DNA of 6,337 nucleotides from assembly GCA_030043235.1 (NCBI GenBank), contig JASHYF010000210.1, positions 1 to 6,337 of the forward strand. The letters run 5' to 3'. The notes under the pieces were generated by a model. The model was not told the DNA's origin, did no database searches, and was given only the letters and a program-made list of their open reading frames with translations. This document shows, piece by piece, positions 1 through 5,776 of the stretch. The first letter of the stretch is position 1. Each line of letters begins with the position of its first letter. Both the position numbers and the translations under genes were made by a program. This stretch comes from Solirubrobacteraceae bacterium. Lineage in GTDB: Bacteria > Actinomycetota > Thermoleophilia > Solirubrobacterales > Solirubrobacteraceae.

Positions 1-61
1 CAGGGGACTAGGACGCCGCCCTCTCATGGCGGAAACCCGGGTTCGAATCCCGGTAGCGGTA
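1..61 (+). tRNA. tRNA-Glu (anticodon CTC), 3' part; 5' end outside window
   Basis: The 5' acceptor strand and the start of the D arm lie off the left edge. The rest folds as a standard tRNA: D-stem 3' strand GGAC (11-14), anticodon stem CCGCC (16-20) with GGCGG (28-32), seven-base loop CTCTCAT (21-27) with anticodon CTC at 23-25, and a short variable loop AAAC. The T arm is CCGGG / TTCGAAT / CCCGG (37-53). The 3' acceptor strand is TAGCGGT and the discriminator is A61. CTC reads the glutamate codon GAG, and the anticodon arm closely matches bacterial tRNA-Glu as I remember it from E. coli. CCA is not encoded, so it must be added after transcription. The identity is firm; only the missing 5' part is unseen. 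Confidence 0.93.
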
Positions 62-69
62 TTCGCCTG

Positions 70-92
70 CGCCCCGTGTTTACGGGGCGTTT
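70..92 (+). terminator. Rho-independent terminator of the tRNA-Glu
   Basis: A perfect 8-bp GC-rich stem, CGCCCCGT (70-77) with ACGGGGCG (82-89), closes a four-base GTTT loop and is followed by TTT at 90-92. It starts eight bases after the tRNA 3' end, the normal place for a terminator of a tRNA transcript. The T-run is short but typical for a high-GC genome. Confidence 0.8.
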
Positions 93-251
93 CGCGTTCT
101 ATGGGCTTCTGACTGAAAGCCTGACTGGAAGTCTGCTCGCAGGCGCCGCCGGATGGATCGCAGCAGGCCCGTGGCCGCACGGGCGTGGTCTGCAGCGTGC
201 TGTCTGCGTTGTGGCTGGCGGACCGCGTGTTGATGAGCCTGTGGGTGCCGG
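93..251. other. Spacer with no recognisable gene
   Basis: Nothing here resembles a protein I know, and the short open frames across it lack a convincing ribosome-binding site. The only structure seen is a 7-bp hairpin, GCCCGTG (167-173) with CACGGGC (178-184) around a GCCG loop. It has no T-run on either side, so it is not a convincing terminator. The stretch separates the tRNA terminator from the terminator of the minus-strand PIN remnant. Confidence 0.5.
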
Positions 252-277
252 AAAAGCGGTCAGGCTGGCCTGACCGC
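252..277 (-). terminator. Minus-strand intrinsic terminator downstream of the PIN remnant
   Basis: GCGGTCAGGC (256-265) is perfectly complementary to GCCTGACCGC (268-277). The practical hairpin has nine base pairs and a four-base loop. Read on the minus strand it is followed directly by TTTT (plus-strand AAAA at 252-255). It begins about 25 bases after the PIN stop codon. This fits a real transcription unit on the minus strand whose end survived after the gene itself decayed. Confidence 0.75.
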
Positions 278-295
278 CGCTGGCGGCGGCGTTTT
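274..295 (+). terminator. Possible plus-strand hairpin terminator overlapping the minus-strand one
   Basis: CCGCCG (274-279) can pair with CGGCGG (284-289) around a CTGG loop, and TTTT follows at 292-295. The left arm shares four bases (274-277) with the minus-strand terminator hairpin, so the two structures exclude each other. No plus-strand gene ends here apart from the already terminated tRNA, so the role is uncertain. It could be a second arm of a bidirectional terminator or chance GC pairing. Confidence 0.3.
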
Positions 296-301
296 GAGCG
301 A

Positions 302-564
302 CTAGTCGCGAGGGTCGGGTTTGCCCGCGAGCTGCATCAGGCGGTGGTCGTAGCTCAGCAGCTCGCCGTCGAGCTCTCGAGCGGTGGCGAGCACGATCGC
401 GTCTGGCAAGCGTAGCCGCTCGTGCCGGGCCGCAACTCGGCCGCGCGCTCCGCAATGGGCGAGGTCGGTGGCTCGGCCGTGATGCCCATCGCGGCGATCG
501 CTTCGCGCGCCTCAGCCAGGCGCCCGGCGCGCGCGAATGCGACGAGTGCCTCGCTGTATGCGCA
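302..564 (-). pseudogene. PIN-domain (VapC-like) ribonuclease remnant, 5'-truncated and frameshifted
   Basis: PIN proteins are metal-dependent RNases, often toxins of VapBC toxin-antitoxin pairs. On the minus strand the C-terminal half reads LRLPDAIVLATA (around 380-418), then LLSYDHRL (338-361), and ends at a TAG at 302-304. This is the family's classic C-terminal pattern, carrying two of its acidic metal-binding residues (the D of PDA and the D of SYD). Upstream, in a different frame (430-564), are YSEALVAFARAG, where the E matches the second acidic position, and IAERAAELR, which normally runs straight into the LPDA segment. The two frames join near 427-431 if one G/C base is restored, so a single-base deletion is inferred. 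The joined piece is about 87 residues against the usual 125-135. The first acidic residue and N-terminal strand are absent, and the coding signal stops at the tandem repeat beginning at 566. No antitoxin gene is seen next to it. A sequencing error could explain the frameshift but not the missing N-terminus. Confidence 0.75.
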
Positions 565-565
565 T

Positions 566-609
566 TCGGCTTTTGATCGCGCCCCCCTCGGCTTTTGATT
601 GCGCCCCCC
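566..609. repeat. Two tandem copies of a 22-base repeat
   Basis: Copies at 566-587 and 588-609 are identical except at one base (C578 versus T600). Each begins TCGGCTTTTGAT and ends in GCG followed by a run of C. They abut without a spacer. They lie exactly where the PIN coding sequence stops and just ahead of the phosphoketolase promoter region. Their AT-containing core contrasts with the GC-rich surroundings. Confidence 0.9.
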
Positions 610-616
610 GTGTCCA
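566..616. mobile_element. Possible solo end of an IS21-family insertion sequence
   Basis: IS21-family elements (istA/istB) carry several short tandem repeats at their termini, commonly with a T-rich segment next to a run of C, and their outer end reads ...CA. Here the two repeats are followed by GTGTCCA, ending at 616. If this is such an end, the element body should lie to the left. No istA or istB sequence is present, so only a relic would remain. The abrupt truncation of the PIN gene at the repeat supports a past insertion and deletion. The family assignment comes from pattern memory only; a simple local tandem duplication is the main alternative. Confidence 0.35.
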
Positions 617-626
617 GCGGTATAGT
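595..626 (+). promoter_or_regulatory. Candidate promoter for the phosphoketolase operon
   Basis: TATAGT at 621-626 is a fair -10 box about 40 bases upstream of the phosphoketolase start. The best -35 candidate is TTGATT at 595-600, but the spacer would be 20 bases, longer than the ideal 17-18. That -35 candidate falls inside the second copy of the tandem repeat. No operator-like palindrome is evident between 627 and 653. Confidence 0.35.
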
Positions 627-653
627 CACTGCCTCTCGCTGGCCAAGCTCCAC

Positions 654-660
654 AGGGGGG
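654..660 (+). promoter_or_regulatory. Ribosome-binding site fixing the phosphoketolase start
   Basis: AGGGGGG lies six bases before the ATG at 667. This supports ATG 667 over the in-frame TTG at 595, which sits inside the tandem repeat and would add 24 residues with no family resemblance. Confidence 0.7.
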
Positions 661-666
661 AACGAA

Positions 667-3081
667 ATGTCTACCCAAGCTCTGTTGCCCGTCTCTGAGA
701 GGCTCGCGTTCTATCGGCGCGCCGCCAACTACATCGCGGTCGCGATGATCTACCTCCAGGACAACCACCTCCTCGAGGAGCCGTTGAAGCCCGAGCACAT
801 CAAGCATCGCCTGCTCGGGCACTGGGGGACGGTGCCCGGGATCAACCTCGTCTACGCCGGCCTCAACCGCCTGATCCTCGACACCGATGCGAGCGTGCTG
901 CTGGTCACGGGCCCCGGCCACGGCGCCCCCGCGAACCTCGCCAACCTGTGGATCGACGGCTGCCTGGAAGACGTCAAGCCCGAGATGAGCCGCGACCGCG
1001 AGGGGCTTGGGAGACTCGTGCGCCTGTTCTCCTGGCCGGGGGGCTTCCCCAGCCACATCGCCCCGATCGTGCCGGGAACGATCCACGAGGGCGGCGAGCT
1101 CGGCTATGCGCTGGCGACCGCGTTCGGGGCCGCGCTCGACAACCCCGAGCTGATCGTCGCCTGCATCGTCGGCGACGGCGAGGCCGAGACGGGCCCGACG
1201 GCCGGCGCGTGGCACTCCAACAAGTTCCTCGACCCCGCCACCTGCGGCGCCGTGCTGCCGATCCTGCACCTCAACGGCTACAAGATCGCCAACCCCACGA
1301 TCTTCAACTCGATGAGCGACGCGGAGCTGACGAAGCTGTTCGAGGGCTACGGCTGGCATCCGCTGCTCGTGCAGGGCGAGGACCTCGATGGCGCGCTCGC
1401 GGGCGCGCTGGACACCGCCTACGGCGAGATCCGCGCGCTGCAGCAGGCCGCCCGCGGCGGCAGCCGGCCCGAGCGGCCGATCTGGCCGATGCTGATCCTG
1501 CGCTCGCCCAAGGGCTGGACGGGCATCCGCGAACTCGACGGGGTGCGCGTCGAGGGCACCTCCAAGTCTCACCAGGTGCCGGCGATGCAGGCGCGGACGA
1601 AACCCGAGCACCTGCGCGCGCTGGAGGAGTGGCTGCGCTCCTACGGCCCCGACGAGCTGTTCGACGACAGCGGCGGCCCCGCGGCGGAGATCGCGGCCAT
1701 GTGCCCCACGGGCGACCGGCGCATGGGGGCCAACCCGCACGTCAACGGCGGGCGCATGCGCGTGGCGCTGAAGCTGCCCGGGCTGGAGGACCACGCGGTC
1801 GCGCTGGAGCAGCCCGGCGCCAGCACCGACAGCTCGCTCGGCGCCGTCGGCAAGTACCTCGCCCAGGTGTTCGAGCTGAACCGCGAGCAGCGCAACTTCC
1901 GCGTGGTGTGCCCGGACGAGGTCGCCTCCAACCGCCTCGGGGCGCTGTTCGACGTCGAGGACCACGCCTACGAGTGGCCCGTGGACCCGCAGATCAGCCC
2001 CGACTACAAGCCCGGCGGGCGCATCATGGAGGTGCTCTCCGAGCACAACTGCCAAGGTTGGCTGCAGGGCTACGTGCTCACCGGCCGCCACGGGATCTTC
2101 CCCTGCTACGAGGCGTTCATCCCGATCGTCGACGGCATGGTCAACCAGTACGGGAAGTTCCTGAAGATGTCTCGCGAGGAGGCGCCGTGGCGCGAGCCGG
2201 TGTCCTCGCTGAACTACCTGCTCACCTCCGAGGGCTGGCGCCAGGACCACAACGGCTACTCCCACCAGATGCCGGGGTTCATCAACTCGATGCTCAACCG
2301 CCGCGAGGAGCACGCGCGCGTGTACGTGCCACCGGACGCGAACACGCTGCTGGCGACGATGGAGCACTGCCTGCAGGCGACCGGCTGCATCAACCTGATC
2401 ATCGGCTCGAAGCTGCCGCTGCCGCAGTGGCTGTCGATGGAGCAGGCCCAGGAGCACGTGCGCGCCGGGGCCTCGGCGTGGGAGTGGGCCAGCAATGACG
2501 ACGACGGGCTGCCCGACCTCGTGCTGGCCAGCTGCGGCACGATCCCCACTATCGAGCTGCTGGCAGCAGCCAGCCTGCTGAAAGATGATGTGCCCGAACT
2601 GAAGGTCCGCTTCGTCAACGTCACCAACCTGTTCGCGCTGGCCGCGCCCGGCAATCACCCCGACGCGATGTCGGCGGGGCAGTTCGGGGAGCTCTTCACC
2701 GAGGGCCGGCCGGTGATCTTCAACTTCCACGGCTATCCCTCGGCGGTTCACCAATTGATCCACCGCCGCCCGCGCCAGGAGCGCTTCCACGTGCGCGGCT
2801 ACGCCGAGGAGGGGACCACCACGACGCCGTTCGATCTGCTGGCGATGAACGGCGTGGACCGCTTCCAGCTGGCGATAGAGGCGCTCAGCCGCGTCGACGT
2901 GGGGGTGAGCGAGTTCGTGCGCGGCATGTCCGGGGAATTCGCCGTGCGCAACATCAGCGGCGCGCAGGAGGCGATCAGCAAGTACCGCGAGCAGCTCGCC
3001 GAGCACCGCCAGTACGTGCGTGAGCACGGCGACGATCCGCCCGAGATCACCAGCTGGGCGTGGTCAGGATCCAGGGCGTGA
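667..3081 (+). CDS. xfp: Phosphoketolase (xylulose-5-phosphate / fructose-6-phosphate family)
   Basis: This thiamine-diphosphate enzyme cleaves xylulose 5-phosphate, and in many members fructose 6-phosphate, with inorganic phosphate. It gives acetyl phosphate plus glyceraldehyde 3-phosphate or erythrose 4-phosphate in the cytoplasm. The 804-residue product has the normal family length and no signal peptide. Both family signatures are present: EGGELGY (141-147) and the segment ending GDGEAETGP (169-177), where GDGE begins the cofactor-binding motif. Other conserved active-site elements are LLGHWGT (H52), GPGHG (H85), H140, SHQ (H302), the probable catalytic glutamate E482 in CYEAF, and H528 and H533 in the RQDHNGYSH segment. 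The C-terminus ends in the usual PPEI...W pattern, so the gene looks intact. One small oddity is HQMPGF (533-538), where I expect HQDPGF or HQNPGF in most relatives. Substrate preference cannot be read from the sequence. It is first in a probable operon and is followed after 15 bases by a TPR gene. No phosphotransacetylase or acetate kinase gene is present to use the acetyl phosphate. Confidence 0.95.
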   Translation: MSTQALLPVSERLAFYRRAANYIAVAMIYLQDNHLLEEPLKPEHIKHRLLGHWGTVPGINLVYAGLNRLILDTDASVLLVTGPGHGAPANLANLWIDGCLEDVKPEMSRDREGLGRLVRLFSWPGGFPSHIAPIVPGTIHEGGELGYALATAFGAALDNPELIVACIVGDGEAETGPTAGAWHSNKFLDPATCGAVLPILHLNGYKIANPTIFNSMSDAELTKLFEGYGWHPLLVQGEDLDGALAGALDTAYGEIRALQQAARGGSRPERPIWPMLILRSPKGWTGIRELDGVRVEGTSKSHQVPAMQARTKPEHLRALEEWLRSYGPDELFDDSGGPAAEIAAMCPTGDRRMGANPHVNGGRMRVALKLPGLEDHAVALEQPGASTDSSLGAVGKYLAQVFELNREQRNFRVVCPDEVASNRLGALFDVEDHAYEWPVDPQISPDYKPGGRIMEVLSEHNCQGWLQGYVLTGRHGIFPCYEAFIPIVDGMVNQYGKFLKMSREEAPWREPVSSLNYLLTSEGWRQDHNGYSHQMPGFINSMLNRREEHARVYVPPDANTLLATMEHCLQATGCINLIIGSKLPLPQWLSMEQAQEHVRAGASAWEWASNDDDGLPDLVLASCGTIPTIELLAAASLLKDDVPELKVRFVNVTNLFALAAPGNHPDAMSAGQFGELFTEGRPVIFNFHGYPSAVHQLIHRRPRQERFHVRGYAEEGTTTTPFDLLAMNGVDRFQLAIEALSRVDVGVSEFVRGMSGEFAVRNISGAQEAISKYREQLAEHRQYVREHGDDPPEITSWAWSGSRA

Positions 3082-3096
3082 GCGGACGGTGGTGCG

Positions 3097-4047
3097 ATGA
3101 GCGCTGACGCCGCGCAGCGGGCGCAGGTCCAGCTCGAGGCAGGGGAATACCGGGCCAGCCGCGAGGCGGCGCTGGCGGGCCTGGCCGAAGCGCCCGAGGA
3201 TGTGGAGCTGCTGATGCTCGCCGGGCGCGCGGGCGTGGAGCTGGACGCCGACGACGCCACCGCCCAGCTGCGGCGCGCCACCGAGCTCGCACCTGAGAAC
3301 GCCGACGCCTGGCACCACCTCGGCGAGGCGCTCGCCACCGACGGGCAGATGGAGGAGGCCGGCGCGGCCTTCCGCCGTGCGGTCGAGCTGAATCCCGGCG
3401 ACCAGGTGGCGCTCAGCCACCTCGGGCACACCTCGGCCGCGGCCGGGCACGAGCAGGAGGCGGTCGGCTATCTGAGCCAGGCGGCCCAGAGCATGGGCCG
3501 GGCCTCGACCGCGTCGATCAGCCTCGTCGACATGTACCGCACGCTCGGACAGTATGAGGAGGCTCTCGCCCAGGCGCAGCGCATCGCCGAGGCCGCGCCC
3601 GACGAGGTGATGGCGACGCTCGACGTGGCCGAGCTGAGTCTCGAGGTGGGGCGGCTCGACGACGCCGTGGCCGCCTTCCAGCGCCTGCGCGAGCTCGATG
3701 AAGTGCCCGGCCACGAGGTCTATCCGCTGCACGGGATGATCATGGCCGAGCTCCGGCGCGAGAGCTGGCGGCGCGCGCTCGATCTCGCCCGCGAGGCTGC
3801 AAGCGCCGACGCCCAGGGCCGTACGGCGGGCGTGGTGGCCTTCCTCGAGGATCAGACGGGGGAGGCGCCGACGCTTGCCGGCAGGCCGGCTGAGGAGGGC
3901 GCGCCGATGCAGCCCGGCGAGCCGGCGGCCGAGCGCGAGCTGCCGACGCGCGAGCAGGTCGACGCCGCGCTGGAGGCGTCGCTGGCGGAGTACCGGCGCA
4001 TGCACGCCGACGATCGCCGTCTGGCGGCGGAGGATCTCCTTGGCTGA
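3097..4047 (+). CDS. TPR-repeat protein of unknown function
   Basis: The 316-residue product has no signal peptide or membrane segment and is probably cytoplasmic. Helical TPR repeats run through most of it. Clear units lie near residues 69-102 (W72, L75, G76, A78, A95, P100) and 137-170, with others near 103-136 and 171-204 and weaker ones before 69 and after 205. A Pro/Gly/Ala/Glu-rich linker follows (about 253-280), then a charged helical tail (about 281-316) containing AALEASLAEYRRMHADDR. No catalytic domain is visible. TPR arrays bind proteins, so a scaffold or assembly role is likely; a link to the flanking phosphoketolase or carboxylase is inferred only from position. The ATG at 3097 is preceded by a weak purine stretch (GGACGGTGG). 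The gene starts 15 bases after xfp and overlaps the next start by eight bases, so it is embedded in the operon. I do not recognise a named family. Confidence 0.85.
   Translation: MSADAAQRAQVQLEAGEYRASREAALAGLAEAPEDVELLMLAGRAGVELDADDATAQLRRATELAPENADAWHHLGEALATDGQMEEAGAAFRRAVELNPGDQVALSHLGHTSAAAGHEQEAVGYLSQAAQSMGRASTASISLVDMYRTLGQYEEALAQAQRIAEAAPDEVMATLDVAELSLEVGRLDDAVAAFQRLRELDEVPGHEVYPLHGMIMAELRRESWRRALDLAREAASADAQGRTAGVVAFLEDQTGEAPTLAGRPAEEGAPMQPGEPAAERELPTREQVDAALEASLAEYRRMHADDRRLAAEDLLG
4029..4042 (+). promoter_or_regulatory. Ribosome-binding site and TTG start of accDA
   Basis: GGAGG at 4029-4033 lies six bases upstream of TTG at 4040-4042, inside the end of the TPR gene. No ATG or GTG sits in frame at a suitable distance before the zinc-finger segment. 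Starting here gives a short N-terminus (MAEAATASRA) before the conserved WFRCPAC. The longer in-frame reading from about 3875 is Arg/Ser-rich out-of-frame noise within the TPR gene. Confidence 0.8.
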
Positions 4048-5776
4048 GGCCGCCACAGCCAGCCGGGCCGCATCCGCGGAGTGGTTCCGCTGCCCCGCCT
4101 GCTCGGCCTTCGTCTACCACAAGCGGCTGCGCCGCAACCTCGGCGTGTGCCCCGACTGCAACCATCACTTCCGCCTGCGCATCCGTGAGCGCCTGGGCCA
4201 GCTGCTGGACGAGGGCAGCTTCCAGGAGCTGAGCGGCGAGCTCGAGATCCTCGACGCGCTGTCCTTCGCCGACTCCAAGCCCTACAGCGAGCGGATCGCC
4301 CAGGCGCAGAAGAAGAGCGAGACGAGGACCGGCGCCATGCACGGCACCGGCACGATCGACGGCCTGCCGATCGTGGTGGCGTGCGTCGACTTCTCCTTCA
4401 TCGGCGGCAGCATGGGCGGCGCCGTGGGCGAGTCGATCACGCGTGCGGCCGAGCTCGCGCTCCAGACGCGCACGCCTCTGCTCGTCATCTCCGCCTCCGG
4501 CGGCGCGCGCATGCAGGAGGGGTGCGTGTCGCTGATGCAGATGGCAAAGACCAGCCAGGTGGTGGCGCGGCTGGCCGAGGAGGGGGTGCTGTTCATCTCG
4601 CTGCTCACCGACCCCACCTACGGCGGTGTGAGCGCCTCCTACGCCACGCTCGGCGACATCCTCATCGCCGAGCCTGGTGCCCACATCGGCTTCGCGGGTC
4701 CGGCGGTCATCGAGCAGACGATCCGCCAGAAGCTGCCCGACGGCTTCCAGACGGCCGGCTTCCTGCTCGAACACGGCATGCTCGACCTGGTCGAACCGCG
4801 CGAGGGCCTGCGGCGCACGATCCGCAACCTGCTCGAACTGCACGCGCAGGCTGAGGCCGCGCGCGGCGAGGACGCGGCCACGCTCGCCGCGCGCCTGCCG
4901 CAGGCCGACGGCGCCGAGGCGATAGTGGACCCCGAGCAGCTGCCCGAGCGCGACCCGTGGGAGATCGTCCAGCTCGCGCGCCACATCGACCGTCCGCGCA
5001 TGCTCGACCTCGTCGGCTACGCGTTCGACGGCTTCCAGGAGCTGCGCGGCGACCGGTTGTTCGATGAGGATCGGGCGATCGTCGCCGGCCTCGCCCGCCT
5101 GGGCGAGCTGACCGTGATGGTGATCGGCCAGCAGAAGGGACACTCGACGAGCGAGCTGGTGGAGCACAACTTCGGCATGCCCGAGCCCGAGGGCTATCGC
5201 AAGGGCATGCGCCTGATGCGCTACGCCGCCCGCTTCGGGCTGCCGCTCGTGACGATCGTCGACACGCCCGGCGCCTACCCCGGGCTCGGCGCGGAGGAGC
5301 GCGGGCAGTCGGTCGCGATCGCCGAGTCGATCATGCTCATGTCGCGCCTGCCGGTGCCGATCGTGACGGTGGTCACCGGCGAGGGCGGCAGCGGGGGAGC
5401 GCTCGCGATCGCGATGGGCAACCGCGTGCTGATGATGGAGAACGCCTACTACTCGGTGATCAGCCCCGAGGGTTGCTCCACGATCCTCTTCAAGGATGCC
5501 TCCGCCGCGCCGCGTGCAGCCAAGGCCCTGCGCATCACGAGCCCCGAGCTGCTGCGCCTGCAGGTGATGGACGCGGTCGTTCCCGAGCCGCAGGGCGGCG
5601 CGCAGGCGGACCCCGCGGCGGCCGGCGCGAACGTCAAGGCCGCGATCGTCGCCGGCCTGCGCGAACTGCTGGCGCTCAGCCCGCAGCAGCTCATCGATCA
5701 GCGCTACGAGCGCTTCCGCAAGTTCGGCACGCCCGGAAACCAGCCCTCACTTCCGCCAATCACAGGGGAGACATGA
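4040..5776 (+). CDS. accDA: Fused acetyl-CoA carboxylase carboxyltransferase, beta-alpha (AccD-AccA)
   Basis: The carboxyltransferase moves the carboxyl group from carboxybiotin on BCCP to acetyl-CoA, giving malonyl-CoA, the committed step of fatty acid synthesis. In E. coli the two halves are separate AccD and AccA chains; here one 578-residue chain carries both. The beta half (about 1-275) has a four-cysteine zinc finger (C18, C21, C37, C40), GGSMGGAVGE (122-131), SASGGARMQEG (151-161) and DPTYGGVSASY (191-201). An acidic, Ala-rich linker (about 280-305) leads to the alpha half, with ELRGDR (334-339), TPGAYPGLGAEERGQ (409-423), GEGGSGGA (447-454) and the late SPEGCSTILFKD motif. The extreme N-terminal helices of stand-alone AccA are missing, which I believe is usual in fused forms. 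All core motifs are intact. It overlaps the TPR stop by eight bases upstream and accB by four bases downstream, so equimolar, coupled synthesis with accB is likely. A propionyl-CoA carboxylase beta chain is less likely because of the AccD-type zinc finger and the AccA-specific ending. Confidence 0.95.
   Translation: MAEAATASRAASAEWFRCPACSAFVYHKRLRRNLGVCPDCNHHFRLRIRERLGQLLDEGSFQELSGELEILDALSFADSKPYSERIAQAQKKSETRTGAMHGTGTIDGLPIVVACVDFSFIGGSMGGAVGESITRAAELALQTRTPLLVISASGGARMQEGCVSLMQMAKTSQVVARLAEEGVLFISLLTDPTYGGVSASYATLGDILIAEPGAHIGFAGPAVIEQTIRQKLPDGFQTAGFLLEHGMLDLVEPREGLRRTIRNLLELHAQAEAARGEDAATLAARLPQADGAEAIVDPEQLPERDPWEIVQLARHIDRPRMLDLVGYAFDGFQELRGDRLFDEDRAIVAGLARLGELTVMVIGQQKGHSTSELVEHNFGMPEPEGYRKGMRLMRYAARFGLPLVTIVDTPGAYPGLGAEERGQSVAIAESIMLMSRLPVPIVTVVTGEGGSGGALAIAMGNRVLMMENAYYSVISPEGCSTILFKDASAAPRAAKALRITSPELLRLQVMDAVVPEPQGGAQADPAAAGANVKAAIVAGLRELLALSPQQLIDQRYERFRKFGTPGNQPSLPPITGET

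Noticed and set aside
167..184. 7-bp hairpin in the spacer after the tRNA as a terminator
   Set aside because: It has no T-run on either strand, and short perfect palindromes are common in GC-rich DNA.
76..273. Small plus-strand frame after the tRNA
   Set aside because: It starts inside the tRNA terminator hairpin, has no ribosome-binding site and has no recognisable protein features.
566..609. CRISPR array
   Set aside because: There are only two copies, directly abutting with no spacer between them, and no cas-like gene is nearby.
595..666. In-frame TTG-started extension of the phosphoketolase
   Set aside because: The 24 extra residues come from the tandem repeat and promoter region and do not resemble the family. 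ATG 667 has a strong, well-spaced AGGGGGG.
948..2498. A 516-codon plus-strand frame inside the phosphoketolase
   Set aside because: It is Arg/Ala/Pro/Gly-rich out-of-frame translation of xfp with no family features.
355..3027. An 890-codon open frame on the minus strand
   Set aside because: It is antisense to the clearly real phosphoketolase gene, is rich in Arg/His/Val/Leu as expected from reading GC-biased codons backwards, and has no recognisable domain. Only its last part, beyond the phosphoketolase, contributes real signal, and that is described as the PIN remnant.
3740..5167. A 475-codon minus-strand frame opposite the TPR and accDA genes
   Set aside because: It is a shadow of GC-rich plus-strand coding. 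It spans two well-supported genes on the other strand and shows no domain or start signal.
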